A stretch of 35,157 bases of DNA from Bacteroidota bacterium (GTDB lineage: Bacteria > Bacteroidota > Bacteroidia > Chitinophagales > Chitinophagaceae): assembly GCA_023418315.1 (NCBI GenBank), contig JAEZZY010000051.1, positions 1 through 35,157 of the forward strand, read 5' to 3'. Below are positions 15,501 to 23,257 of this stretch, piece by piece. Both the position numbers and the translations under genes were made by a program. The notes under the pieces are model-generated. The model ran no database searches. It saw only the letters and a list, made by a program, of their open reading frames with translations, and was not told where the DNA came from. The first letter of the stretch is position 1; each line of letters begins with the position of its first letter.

Positions 15501-17129
15501 ATGTTATCAGTTTCTAATCTTTCGCTGCGGTATGGCAAGCGGGTTTTGTTTGAAGATGTAAATGTCCGGTTCACGGAAGGGAATTGCTATGGAGTTATAG
15601 GCGCCAACGGAGCAGGAAAATCTACTTTTTTAAAAATCCTTTCCGGAGAAATAGACCCTACTACCGGAAAAGTGGAAATTTCCAAAGACCAGCGTATGAG
15701 CGTATTGAAGCAAAATCACTATGAGTTTGATGAGGTGCAGGTGCTGGAAACAGTCATCCGCGGAAATGATAAGCTCTTCAACATCATGCAGGAAAAAGAT
15801 GCGCTGTATGCAAAAGAAGATTTTACCGAAGAAGACGGCATCAAGGCAGGGGAGCTGGAAGGAATTTTTGGGGAAATGGACGGATGGAATGCCGAAAGCG
15901 ATGCAGCTACCTTGCTCAGCAACCTCGGAATTAGTGTAGAGTATCACTATAAACAACTAAAAGAACTTGATGGTAATCAAAAAGTAAGAGTATTATTAGC
16001 TCAAGCGCTTTTTGGCAATCCCGATATTCTGCTCTTGGATGAACCTACCAACGATCTTGATCTCGAAACCATCAGTTGGCTGGAAAATTTCCTTGCAGAT
16101 TATGATAAAATCGTATTAGTTGTTTCGCACGATCGTCACTTTTTGGATGCCGTTTGTACACACGTAGCAGATATTGATTTTGGAAAAATCACCATATTTA
16201 CCGGTAACTATTCCTTCTGGTACGAAAGCAGTCAATTATTGCTGAAACAACGTACCGATGCCAATAAAAAAGCGGAAGACAAAATCGCCGAACTGAAAGA
16301 ATTTATCGCCCGGTTTTCGGCAAACGCTTCCAAATCCAAACAGGCTACAAGCCGGAAAAAAGCGCTGGATAAGATTAAGCTGGAAGATATGACGGCATCC
16401 AACCGAAAATATCCGGCTATACTTTTCAACAATCAGGTACGCGAAGCCGGGGATCAAATATTAGAAGTAAATGACTTGGAAAAAACATTGAATGGAGAAG
16501 TGCTTTTTAAGAATATTTCCTTCGATATAAAGCGTGGACAAAAAGTTGCGGTAATATCTAATAATTCATTGGCAACCACAGCATTTTACCAAATTTTATC
16601 AGGAGAAGATACCGATTTCAAAGGGAGTTTTAAATGGGGGGTAACCATCACACCTACCTATCTTCCTAATGATAATACGCAGTATTTTGAAGGGAAAGAT
16701 TTGAACCTTATAGACTGGTTGCGGCAATATTCCGAGGAAAAAGATGAGACATTCATCCGGGGATTTTTGGGAAGGATGTTATTCTCTGGCGAAGAAACCC
16801 TGAAAAAATGCTCGGTGCTGAGCGGGGGAGAGAAAATGCGTTGCATGATTAGCCGGATGATGATGCTGAAGGGAAATCTGCTGATGCTGGACGAGCCGAC
16901 CAACCACCTGGATTTGGAAAGTATCACGGCGCTGAACAATGGCATGAAGGATTTTAAAGGAACCATTTTATTTACCACACGCGACCATGAACTGGCGCAA
17001 ACCGTAGCAGACCGCGTGTTGGAACTCACACCCAACGGATTAATAGACCGGGAAATGAGCTTTGACGAATACCGCACGGATGAGCGCGTAGCCAGTCTGA
17101 AAACGGAGTTGTACGGAGCAATGGTGTAG
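15501..17129 (+). CDS. ABC-F family ATPase (YbiT/EttA-like translation factor)
   Basis: A 542-residue soluble protein with two ABC ATPase domains and no membrane segment. ABC-F proteins bind the ribosomal E site and regulate or rescue translation. NBD1: Walker A GANGAGKST (34-42), signature LDGNQ (156-160, usual LSGGQ changed), Walker B LLLDEPTN (Asp180, Glu181) and SHDRH (His210). The linker (~250-310) is charged and coiled, as in the P-site tRNA-interaction motif. NBD2: P-loop SNNSLATT (353-360) without Gly or Lys, intact signature LSGGEK (440-445), Walker B LMLDEPTNHLD, and TRDHE where His is expected (Arg494). The composite site made by NBD1 Walker A and NBD2 signature is therefore complete and the other is degenerate. 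A hairpin terminator follows 32 bases after the stop. Confidence 0.92.
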   Translation: MLSVSNLSLRYGKRVLFEDVNVRFTEGNCYGVIGANGAGKSTFLKILSGEIDPTTGKVEISKDQRMSVLKQNHYEFDEVQVLETVIRGNDKLFNIMQEKDALYAKEDFTEEDGIKAGELEGIFGEMDGWNAESDAATLLSNLGISVEYHYKQLKELDGNQKVRVLLAQALFGNPDILLLDEPTNDLDLETISWLENFLADYDKIVLVVSHDRHFLDAVCTHVADIDFGKITIFTGNYSFWYESSQLLLKQRTDANKKAEDKIAELKEFIARFSANASKSKQATSRKKALDKIKLEDMTASNRKYPAILFNNQVREAGDQILEVNDLEKTLNGEVLFKNISFDIKRGQKVAVISNNSLATTAFYQILSGEDTDFKGSFKWGVTITPTYLPNDNTQYFEGKDLNLIDWLRQYSEEKDETFIRGFLGRMLFSGEETLKKCSVLSGGEKMRCMISRMMMLKGNLLMLDEPTNHLDLESITALNNGMKDFKGTILFTTRDHELAQTVADRVLELTPNGLIDREMSFDEYRTDERVASLKTELYGAMV

Positions 17130-17160
17130 GGAATGGATAGATAAAGCCATATATCATAGG

Positions 17161-17194
17161 AAAAACACCGTTCTGGATAAGGGCGGTGTTTTTT
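17161..17194 (+). terminator. Intrinsic terminator of the ABC-F gene
   Basis: AAAACACCG (17162-17170) pairs perfectly with CGGTGTTTT (17184-17192) around a 13-base loop, and the T-run continues to 17194. It lies 32 bases after the ABC-F stop codon. Confidence 0.88.
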
Positions 17195-17362
17195 CATCAG
17201 CCAATTTCTACTTAACATAATGTAAATTATAGGACAAAAACCACGTAGCCCACGCACGGATAAACCTGATCGGTCTAATTGCTATCAGCTTGTCCTCATA
17301 ACGTAAACATATTTTGTAAGCATAAAATGTAAATATGGAGAACGAAAGCAAATTTGAGCATT

Positions 17363-17905
17363 TTATTGGTTGCGTAAAGTATCTGTTTTCACGGGACTGT
17401 TCACCTGAAATTCAGGTGTTTTTCTTGTCGCTTTTTGTATCTCTTGCAGCTCTGATTGTATCTGTTTGGTGTCATTTTTCATAAATTTATCATGAATTGT
17501 TACAGATAATGAAATAATAGAAATTGCTATTGGGAGCCAAAAAGCATAATAGGTGAAGGCTTTTAAATCCTTTTCGTAATTCCATCTCCGGTATCTCTTC
17601 ATGTACGAATCTGTTAATTTAAAATGCACCCCCTTATCTGATATTTTAAATTCAGATAGTTTACCAAATTCTTGTTGTGGATTTTCAATAATAATAAATC
17701 CGTCTATTTTCAATAATGTTATTGCATCCTTCCAGTCTTCCTCTTTTAGTTCATAATAGTTAGATACTTTTTCAAATACCTTCATCATTTCTTTGGTTTG
17801 AAATGATGCAAAACTTATTCTTGGGTTTTGTGGGTTGTTCCTTCTTTTTTCATACAGTATATCAATAATTTTATCACAAACCTTAAATATTATTATCTTT
17901 TTCAT
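17363..17905 (-). CDS. Unrecognised protein with a winged-helix-like N-terminus and one membrane helix
   Basis: A 180-residue protein in an AT-rich patch. Residues 1-~110 (MKKIIIFKVCDKIIDILYEK, then WKDAITLLKIDGFIIIEN and GVHFKLTDSYMKRY) read like a small helical or winged-helix region with a beta-wing. One strongly hydrophobic helix follows (YYAFWLPIAISIISLSVTI, ~residues 124-142). The rest is a charged tail with a short coiled-coil-like stretch (IQSELQEIQKATRK). Start ATG 17905 is chosen over 17959 because it gives a compact start and avoids an extra AT-rich extension. I do not recognise the family. Codon use is AT-rich compared with the neighbours, which suggests acquisition or fast drift. 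Helices of this type also occur in phage- or plasmid-borne accessory proteins, but nothing here proves that. Confidence 0.6.
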   Translation of the reverse strand: MKKIIIFKVCDKIIDILYEKRRNNPQNPRISFASFQTKEMMKVFEKVSNYYELKEEDWKDAITLLKIDGFIIIENPQQEFGKLSEFKISDKGVHFKLTDSYMKRYRRWNYEKDLKAFTYYAFWLPIAISIISLSVTIHDKFMKNDTKQIQSELQEIQKATRKTPEFQVNSPVKTDTLRNQ

Positions 17906-18036
17906 TATTCTTTCTATTATGAAAGCATAATTACAAAATACAACTCGCATCGCCATCATTTAAACTCGTTATCTACTACTAATTTCAATGCTTCCTGTAT
18001 TTTTTCAGCCTTACCGGGTCTTATGTTGGATTAGGC

Positions 18037-18540
18037 TTAATCTTCACCTATCAATTGGATAGCCCTTCTTAATTTCACGGCATTCTTTTCTTTAACCTTA
18101 TCAAATGTAATGTATTCACTACCCATCCCAATTCTCACTCCTGTTAGTAAATGCTTTTTAATAGCAGTTATTATTTCGGGGCTTAATTTATATAAATAGT
18201 CTCCCCACCAAAAACTGCTAGATGTTGAATAGTTATAATCCGCAACTCCACCTCTTACGCACTCTAAGGATATGGATTCGTCATTGTCAAATAAAAAATA
18301 TACCTTATCGCCTTCATCCACTCTAAACGCAGAATGTAAGGTAATCCTTAATTCAATATAATTATTCTCATTTATTGATTTAATCCGTTGGCGTAATGCT
18401 CTAGTAAAAGGAATAGAGAGGGGCTCCCAAGTAGTTTCTTTTATATAAGACTTCGTATATTTATCAACTTCATTTCTTTTAAGTTCCTGCGAATAGGAAA
18501 ATAAGGGTAATAGTATTACTGCTAATAATAGATTTTTCAT
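18037..18540 (-). CDS. Unrecognised secreted protein
   Basis: A 167-residue protein with a clear signal peptide (MKNLLLAVILLPLFSYSQ, cut likely after Ser17 or Gln18). The mature part has alternating strands: YIELRITLHSAFRV, DKVYFLFDND, SISLECVRGG and SSSFWWGDYLYKL. These are followed by helices (PEIITAIKKHLL) and GMGSEYITFDK near the end. It has one Cys and no sorting tail or lipobox, so it is probably periplasmic. Composition is AT-rich like its neighbour on the same strand, and the two are 131 bases apart. I do not recognise a family. Confidence 0.68.
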   Translation of the reverse strand: MKNLLLAVILLPLFSYSQELKRNEVDKYTKSYIKETTWEPLSIPFTRALRQRIKSINENNYIELRITLHSAFRVDEGDKVYFLFDNDESISLECVRGGVADYNYSTSSSFWWGDYLYKLSPEIITAIKKHLLTGVRIGMGSEYITFDKVKEKNAVKLRRAIQLIGED

Positions 18541-18609
18541 GTTTGTGGCATTTTAGAAAGGTTTAAAAAAAATAGGCGTAGCGTGTTATCCTTTTTGCCC
18601 TTCAAGGTT

Positions 18610-18756
18610 TTACCACAACCTACTTGTGCAATTTAAAGACACAACTATGCCCCTATGGACACAATCATTCTTTTGTTGCACTATAGTCTTCGGGTCTGGT
18701 AAATTAGAAGAGCAACAGCCGATAAATACTAACGTTGCAAATATAACCCACTCCAT
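18610..18756 (-). CDS. Possible short lipoprotein-like ORF
   Basis: A 48-residue frame on the minus strand, start ATG 18756, stop TAA 18612-18610. It reads MEWVIFATLVFIGCCSSN, then a polar part with two more Cys (NDCVHRG, SLNCTSRLW). The Cys after FIG resembles a lipobox, but the N-terminus lacks the usual Lys or Arg. It lies upstream of and parallel to the secreted-protein gene at 18037. Because it is short, and in decayed AT-rich DNA, the call is weak. Confidence 0.3.
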   Translation of the reverse strand: MEWVIFATLVFIGCCSSNLPDPKTIVQQKNDCVHRGIVVSLNCTSRLW

Positions 18757-19341
18757 CTTTATGGCAAGCGTTAAAAAGCCCTATACAAGACGTATATTTT
18801 ATATTAAATTTTCTAAAGGATATTCCCCTACTTTCTATATTACCGATAATATTTTTAAGGCATGTAAATAAGCCTGAAGTGAAGACGACCACTTTTACAA
18901 ACAATTATTGGCTGAGACTGAGCTTTAAATCCAGTAAATACTATAAAGCAAATAATTATGGGGAACATGAGTTACTGCTCAATTACTCCAGCAGAAATAA
19001 AATTCATATCTGAAGACACATAGCTATAACAATTCAAAAGCGGCGATTGTTATTGTTGGTCTTATTTATATCACATCATCCCTCACAAACTGCAATATTG
19101 TCAGCCAAATACAGCGCAAAATTCTGAAAAATATAGCATCAATTTATAGTTAAGATATTATTCAAAATATACTTAAAATCAGTTTATTGCCTCGTATATA
19201 ATTCAGGAAATTTTCTTCATTTAACAGGTGCTTGTTTTAGGCGCTTTTTTACACTCTATTTTATACAAAGATGAATTTATTAAATAAAATATTTCCCTAC
19301 CTATAAATTCATTTAAAAATTAAAACAATAGAAAATTATCC
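18757..19341. other. AT-rich stretch without a convincing gene
   Basis: No supported gene in 585 bases. On the plus strand a frame stays open from 18747 to the TGA at 19011-19013 with no ATG; its end reads like a strand-rich C-terminus (TNNYWLRLSFKSS, then ELLLNYSSRNKIHI), perhaps a relic. A perfect 10-bp inverted repeat (ATGAATTTAT at 19271-19280, ATAAATTCAT at 19303-19312) lies just past the end of the MazG-like gene but has no T-run. Confidence 0.5.
19271..19312. repeat. 10-bp inverted repeat downstream of the MazG-like gene
   Basis: ATGAATTTAT (19271-19280) and ATAAATTCAT (19303-19312) are exact reverse complements separated by 22 bases. It sits 30 bases beyond the minus-strand gene that stops at 19342 and could act as a transcript-stabilising or weak termination hairpin; no T-run follows on either strand. 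Confidence 0.4.
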
Positions 19342-19644
19342 TTATTTATCCCTCCTATTCTTTTTATCCAAATTTTTATGAAGCGCTTCGGTGAGGTCTA
19401 TTCCGGTTTGGTTGGCAAGGCATAGGAGCACCCACAACACATCTGCCATTTCATCTTCGAGGTGCTTTCCGAGGTCTGATTCTTTGGAGCGTTGCTCCCC
19501 ATATTTTCGCACCATCACCCTCGCCAGCTCCCCTACTTCTTCGGTCAGGATGCCGAGGTTGGTGAGTTCATTAAAATAGCCCGCCTTTGTAGCGCGTATC
19601 CATTCGTCCACTTGCTGCTGCGCATTTTTCAAAGTCATATCCAT
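19342..19644 (-). CDS. MazG-like nucleotide pyrophosphohydrolase
   Basis: A 100-residue single-domain all-alpha NTP pyrophosphatase of the MazG/dUTPase superfamily, which hydrolyses (non-canonical) NTPs to NMP and pyrophosphate. The metal-binding motif EExxE is seen in LTEEVGELARVM and the second acidic pair ExxxD in EDEMADVLWVLL. The protein ends in a basic tail (KKNRRDK). Start ATG 19644 (MDMTLKNAQQQVDEW); ATG 19638 would also serve. It is divergent from the MoxR gene across ~170 bases. Role is probably nucleotide pool cleaning; the exact substrate is unknown. Confidence 0.87.
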   Translation of the reverse strand: MDMTLKNAQQQVDEWIRATKAGYFNELTNLGILTEEVGELARVMVRKYGEQRSKESDLGKHLEDEMADVLWVLLCLANQTGIDLTEALHKNLDKKNRRDK

Positions 19645-19813
19645 AAAAACAATTTGTTAGTATTTACAAAATAATAGAACTTGTCCTTATTATTTTCATT
19701 CGCACGTATTACATTTGGTTTTTTAGAGAAGAAATATAGGGAATAAGCCAAAGCAGAGTCTTTCCCTATATGTATAATAAGCATAGGCATTATATTAATT
19801 TTGATATTATAAT

Positions 19814-20773
19814 ATGTACGCATCGGATATAGAAGCTGCTAAGGCTTTGACAGAACGGTTCAACACCTTACGGAAGACCATAGGAAATGTAATTGTAGGG
19901 CAAGAGGAAGTGATTGAGAAGCTCATCATTTCTATTTTATGCAACGGACACAGCTTATTAGTGGGCGTGCCGGGGCTTGCCAAAACGCTGCTTGTAAAAA
20001 CCCTTGCAGATGTGTTGGAATTATCGTTCAAAAGAATACAATTCACTCCGGATTTGATGCCGAGCGATATTGTAGGGGCAGAAATTCTCAACGAGCAAAG
20101 ACAATTTCAGTTTTTGAAAGGACCGGTGTTTGCGAATATTATTTTAGCAGATGAAATCAACCGGACACCGCCCAAGACCCAGGCGGCTCTATTAGAAGCC
20201 ATGCAGGAACGCAATGTTACCGCCGGAGGAGCGGTTTATAAACTTCCATCGCCGTTTTTCGTTCTTGCCACACAAAACCCTATAGAACAAGAAGGAACTT
20301 ATCCCCTGCCTGAAGCGCAGCTCGACCGCTTTATGTTCATGATTACGTTAGATTATCCAAGTTTTGAAGAAGAAGTACGCATCGTAAAAAACACGACCGG
20401 CGCGTCCTCTGCTCAGTTGGAAAAAGTATTGCATGCAGAAGATATTCTTTATTTTCAGGATTTGGTGCGGAGAGTACCCGTGCCGGATAATGTGCTGGAA
20501 TATGCAGTAGGGTTAGTGCAAAAAACCCGCCCTACCCTCCCCCAATCACCTGATAAAACCAAACAATACATTGCCTACGGAGCGGGACCCAGAGCTTCGC
20601 AATACCTCATCTTAGGCGCTAAATGCCATGCGCTGCTGAAAGGAAAATATTCTCCGGATATAGAAGATGTGCAAGCCATGGCGCTATCCGTATTAAGGCA
20701 TCGTGTGGTGCGCAATTTTAAAGCCGAAGCCGAAGGAATTACCCAGGAAACATTAATCAAGCAATTATTATAA
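19814..20773 (+). CDS. MoxR-type AAA+ ATPase
   Basis: A 319-residue AAA+ ATPase of the MoxR family, chaperone-like proteins that help metal insertion or assembly of protein complexes, usually with a DUF58 and VWA-domain partner. Walker A GVPGLAKT is at 51-58, Walker B IILADEINR (Asp113, Glu114), then TQAALLEAMQER, sensor-1 LATQNPIEQEGTYPLPEAQLDR and the C-terminal lid (GAGPRASQYL). A -7-like box TAATTTTG at 19796-19803 lies only 10 bases before the ATG, so the transcript may be nearly leaderless. DUF58 and von Willebrand genes are absent nearby; instead a DUF1569 gene follows after 4 bases. Family is firm, client unknown. Confidence 0.9.
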   Translation: MYASDIEAAKALTERFNTLRKTIGNVIVGQEEVIEKLIISILCNGHSLLVGVPGLAKTLLVKTLADVLELSFKRIQFTPDLMPSDIVGAEILNEQRQFQFLKGPVFANIILADEINRTPPKTQAALLEAMQERNVTAGGAVYKLPSPFFVLATQNPIEQEGTYPLPEAQLDRFMFMITLDYPSFEEEVRIVKNTTGASSAQLEKVLHAEDILYFQDLVRRVPVPDNVLEYAVGLVQKTRPTLPQSPDKTKQYIAYGAGPRASQYLILGAKCHALLKGKYSPDIEDVQAMALSVLRHRVVRNFKAEAEGITQETLIKQLL

Positions 20774-20777
20774 CCTT

Positions 20778-21251
20778 ATGCAAAACCTGACTGCAAAAGC
20801 CAAATTTCTAAAAAAAGATTACCTCCTTGCTCTTCAGAAAATAGCGCCCGGCACTCAACCGCTGTGGGGCAAAATGAATGTGCAACAAATGATAGAACAC
20901 ATGGCCGAATATATAGCCATGGCCTATGGTAATCCGGAAATGGAGCTGATTACCCCCGCCGATAAAGTAGAAAAAATGCAGGAATGGCTGAAAAGCGAAA
21001 AGCCTTTTAAGGAAAATACGCCCAATAGCCTTTTGCCGGATACACCTCTTCCCGTTGAATTTGCTACGGTACAGGAAGCACTGGAAGACCTGCAAAACGA
21101 ACTCAACAATTTCTTCAATGCCTTTGACACCACCAAGAAAAAATATGTGATGAACCCTTTTTTCGGCGAGCTGGATTACGGAATGTCTATTCAACTGCTG
21201 TACAAACATAGTACGCACCATCTGCGTCAATTTGGTATAGATATTTCTTAA
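20778..21251 (+). CDS. DUF1569/DinB-like protein
   Basis: A 157-residue helical protein of the DUF1569 group in the DinB-like four-helix superfamily. Visible: LWGKMNVQQMIEHMAEYI near the N-terminus (with the family His), then MNPFFGELDYGMSIQLLYKH and STHHLRQFGIDI at the end; the HH-x2-QF region supplies metal ligands in DinB-like proteins. Members may be metal-dependent thiol-related enzymes, but no activity is known to me for DUF1569. It starts 4 bases after the MoxR stop, so the two are almost certainly one transcript. Confidence 0.83.
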   Translation: MQNLTAKAKFLKKDYLLALQKIAPGTQPLWGKMNVQQMIEHMAEYIAMAYGNPEMELITPADKVEKMQEWLKSEKPFKENTPNSLLPDTPLPVEFATVQEALEDLQNELNNFFNAFDTTKKKYVMNPFFGELDYGMSIQLLYKHSTHHLRQFGIDIS

Positions 21252-21333
21252 ACCTGTTTATAGCGACAAACAGATAACGGATCATCAAGAAAATCTGCCT
21301 GCTATCCGTAGCCGGTCGTTCTAATCTTCTGCC

Positions 21334-21341
21334 TATTTTTG
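21334..21341 (+). promoter_or_regulatory. Candidate -7 element for the tRNA nucleotidyltransferase
   Basis: TATTTTTG (21334-21341) matches TAnnTTTG exactly, 17 bases before the start codon; no good TTTG box is found at the expected -33 distance. Confidence 0.35.
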
Positions 21342-21358
21342 CGGCGAGAGAAGCGCAC

Positions 21359-22783
21359 ATGGATATTCAACTCAACAAACAGGAACGGGCTATCCTGGAA
21401 CAAATAGCCGCCACCGCGCAGGATATGAAGATGGAAGCCTATCTCATAGGTGGTTTTGTACGCGATAAATTATTGCAGCGTGGCACAAAAGACGCAGACA
21501 TCGTTTGCCTTGGCGATGGTATCGAACTGGCACATGCCGTAGCCGCGCGTTTTCCGCAAAAACTTAAAATATCTTTTTTCAAAAACTTCGGAACGGCACA
21601 TTTCCGCTATAATAATTTTGATGTGGAGTTTGTAGGCGCACGCAAAGAATCCTATCAACATCATTCCCGCAAGCCTTCCGTAAGCGCCGGTACGCTGGAA
21701 GACGATCAGCAGCGACGGGATTTTACCATCAACGCCTTAGCCATCAGCCTCAATGAAAAAGATTATGGGCAATTACTCGACCCCTTCAACGGCTTGGAAG
21801 ATTTAGATAAGAAAATCATCCGCACACCGCTGAATCCGGATATAACATTCTCCGACGATCCTTTAAGAATGATGCGTGCCATTCGCTTCGCTACTCAATT
21901 GCAGTTTGATATTTTCCCCGAAACCTTTGAAGCAATTATTCGGAACAAAGAACGCATCACCATCATTTCGCAGGAACGCATTACCGATGAGCTCAATAAA
22001 ATCATCCTCAGCAAAACGCCTTCCATCGGATTTGATTTACTTTTTCGATCAGGTTTACTCCATTATTTTTTTCCGCAGATGTGCGACCTCGCCGGGGCGG
22101 AATATATAGACGGCAAAGGACATAAAGATAATTTTTATCACACCTTGCAAGTGCTGGACAATGTTGCCTACCGCAGTAATGATTTATGGCTACGATGGGC
22201 TGCCATCCTGCATGATATAGGCAAGCCCGCAACCAAGCGTTTTGAAGAAGGACAGGGCTGGACCTTTCACGGACATGAGGTGGTGGGCGAACGAATGACA
22301 CCCAGAATTTTTCGCCAGTTGAAACTGCAGCAACAAGAGAACATGAAATATGTAGCCAAGCTCGTAGCCTTGCATCTCCGCCCTATCAGCCTATCCAAAG
22401 AAGAAGTAACCGACTCGGCTATGCGCCGTCTGCTTTTTGATGCAGGCGAACATTTAGACGATTTGATGATTCTTTGCGAAAGCGATATTACTTCCAAAAA
22501 CAAATATAAGGTAAAACGCTTCCTCGAAAATTTTGCCCATGTAAAAGAGCGATTAGCAGAGGTAGAAGAAAAAGACAAGATACGCAATTGGCAACCGCCT
22601 ATTGACGGCACCTTGATTATGGAAACATTTGCCTTAAAACCCGGCAGAGAAGTAGGTATCATCAAAGATGCAGTTCGTGAAGCCATCTTAGACGGAATCA
22701 TCCCCAATAATTATGATGCTGCCTACCACTATATGCTGGAGAAAGCAAAGGAATTAGGCTTAGGTAAAGAAGAAAATAAGTAG
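21359..22783 (+). CDS. cca: CCA tRNA nucleotidyltransferase with HD domain
   Basis: Adds or repairs the 3' CCA of tRNA. A 474-residue class II enzyme. The N-terminal polymerase head has YLIGGFVRDKLL (Gly31-Gly32) with the catalytic KDADIV (Asp45, Asp47), then RRDFTINALAISL and DPFNGLEDL. The neck contains DDPLRMMRAIRFATQL. A C-terminal HD domain follows (ILHDIGKPATK with His285-Asp286, then FHGHEVVGERM, and a later LHLRP), giving the possible 2',3'-cyclic phosphodiesterase and phosphatase activities of the long form. The KEENK tail is charged. The symbol follows function; bacteria with this layout are also annotated pcnB-like, but the HD-bearing form fits cca. Repeat copy 3 lies directly after the stop. 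Confidence 0.92.
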   Translation: MDIQLNKQERAILEQIAATAQDMKMEAYLIGGFVRDKLLQRGTKDADIVCLGDGIELAHAVAARFPQKLKISFFKNFGTAHFRYNNFDVEFVGARKESYQHHSRKPSVSAGTLEDDQQRRDFTINALAISLNEKDYGQLLDPFNGLEDLDKKIIRTPLNPDITFSDDPLRMMRAIRFATQLQFDIFPETFEAIIRNKERITIISQERITDELNKIILSKTPSIGFDLLFRSGLLHYFFPQMCDLAGAEYIDGKGHKDNFYHTLQVLDNVAYRSNDLWLRWAAILHDIGKPATKRFEEGQGWTFHGHEVVGERMTPRIFRQLKLQQQENMKYVAKLVALHLRPISLSKEEVTDSAMRRLLFDAGEHLDDLMILCESDITSKNKYKVKRFLENFAHVKERLAEVEEKDKIRNWQPPIDGTLIMETFALKPGREVGIIKDAVREAILDGIIPNNYDAAYHYMLEKAKELGLGKEENK

Positions 22784-22786
22784 CGT

Positions 22787-22863
22787 GTTTTTTGTTGTCC
22801 AAGCGTTAGATTTACTATTTAGCTTTTGCGGCGATAGCACCATTCAGGGCTATTGCTACTATG
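22787..22863 (-). repeat. Dispersed intergenic repeat, copy 3
   Basis: Reverse orientation. The 51-base core is 22798-22848 (read on the minus strand, CCTGAATGGTGCTATCGCCG to GCTTGGA) and the A-run is 22788-22797. CATAG (22863-22859) precedes the core by 10 bases instead of 9. Core length is identical to copies 1 and 2. Just outside, CAGGGCT (22845-22851) pairs with AGCCCTG (22868-22874), a 7-bp stem overlapping the element's outer end. Confidence 0.78.
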
Positions 22864-23257
22864 GAGCAGCCCTGCTTAGTCCACATTTTGATGCTGCTCT
22901 ATAGTCATGTAGCATTGATAAATAATTTTGTTGTTTATAGAACCACTATCGTAAGGATATAGTCAGAGACTAAGAGCGGGTGGGTATCTTGATTTGTTTG
23001 GTTTTTTACAAGAAAGAATTTGTTTGAGAACAAATTATTGAGGGTAAAAAGAAACCACGCTAAATCTAAAATCGAAGCAATTATTACATCAGTAAACTTA
23101 TGAACATTGCTACTCTGTCTATTAGTGTTGCTACGAGTGATATGGATTGAAGTAGTAATTTACTTTTCGAGGGTTTTCACAGATCGGCGTAATTTTCTAA
23201 AAGCCTGTTGTAAAACGAAAGATTTTATATTTTGTGCATTGTTAACAGTTTTGTTTG
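22864..23257. other. 394-base region upstream of the two-component genes
   Basis: No gene is seen. It begins with the remaining arm of the repeat-copy-3 hairpin (AGCCCTG 22868-22874). An 8-bp inverted repeat, AATTTGTT (23017-23024) and AACAAATT (23029-23036) with a 4-base spacer, lies 222 bases before the response regulator. The last 80 bases (from 23180) are AT-rich, with TATATTTTG just upstream of the start, but no well-spaced -33 box is found. Confidence 0.5.
23017..23036. promoter_or_regulatory. 8-bp inverted repeat upstream of the two-component system
   Basis: AATTTGTT (23017-23024) and AACAAATT (23029-23036) are exact reverse complements around TGAG. Short symmetric AT-rich sites of this size are typical transcription-factor half-sites, and the response regulator is the next gene, so autoregulation is possible. 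Inference. Confidence 0.3.

Noticed and set aside
18626..18871. 81-codon plus-strand frame
   Set aside because: No family features, low-complexity AT-rich coding, and overlap with another frame that has equal support.
18747..19013. 88-codon open frame ending TNNYWLRLSFKSS...NKIHI
   Set aside because: No ATG or other likely start; kept only as a possible relic.
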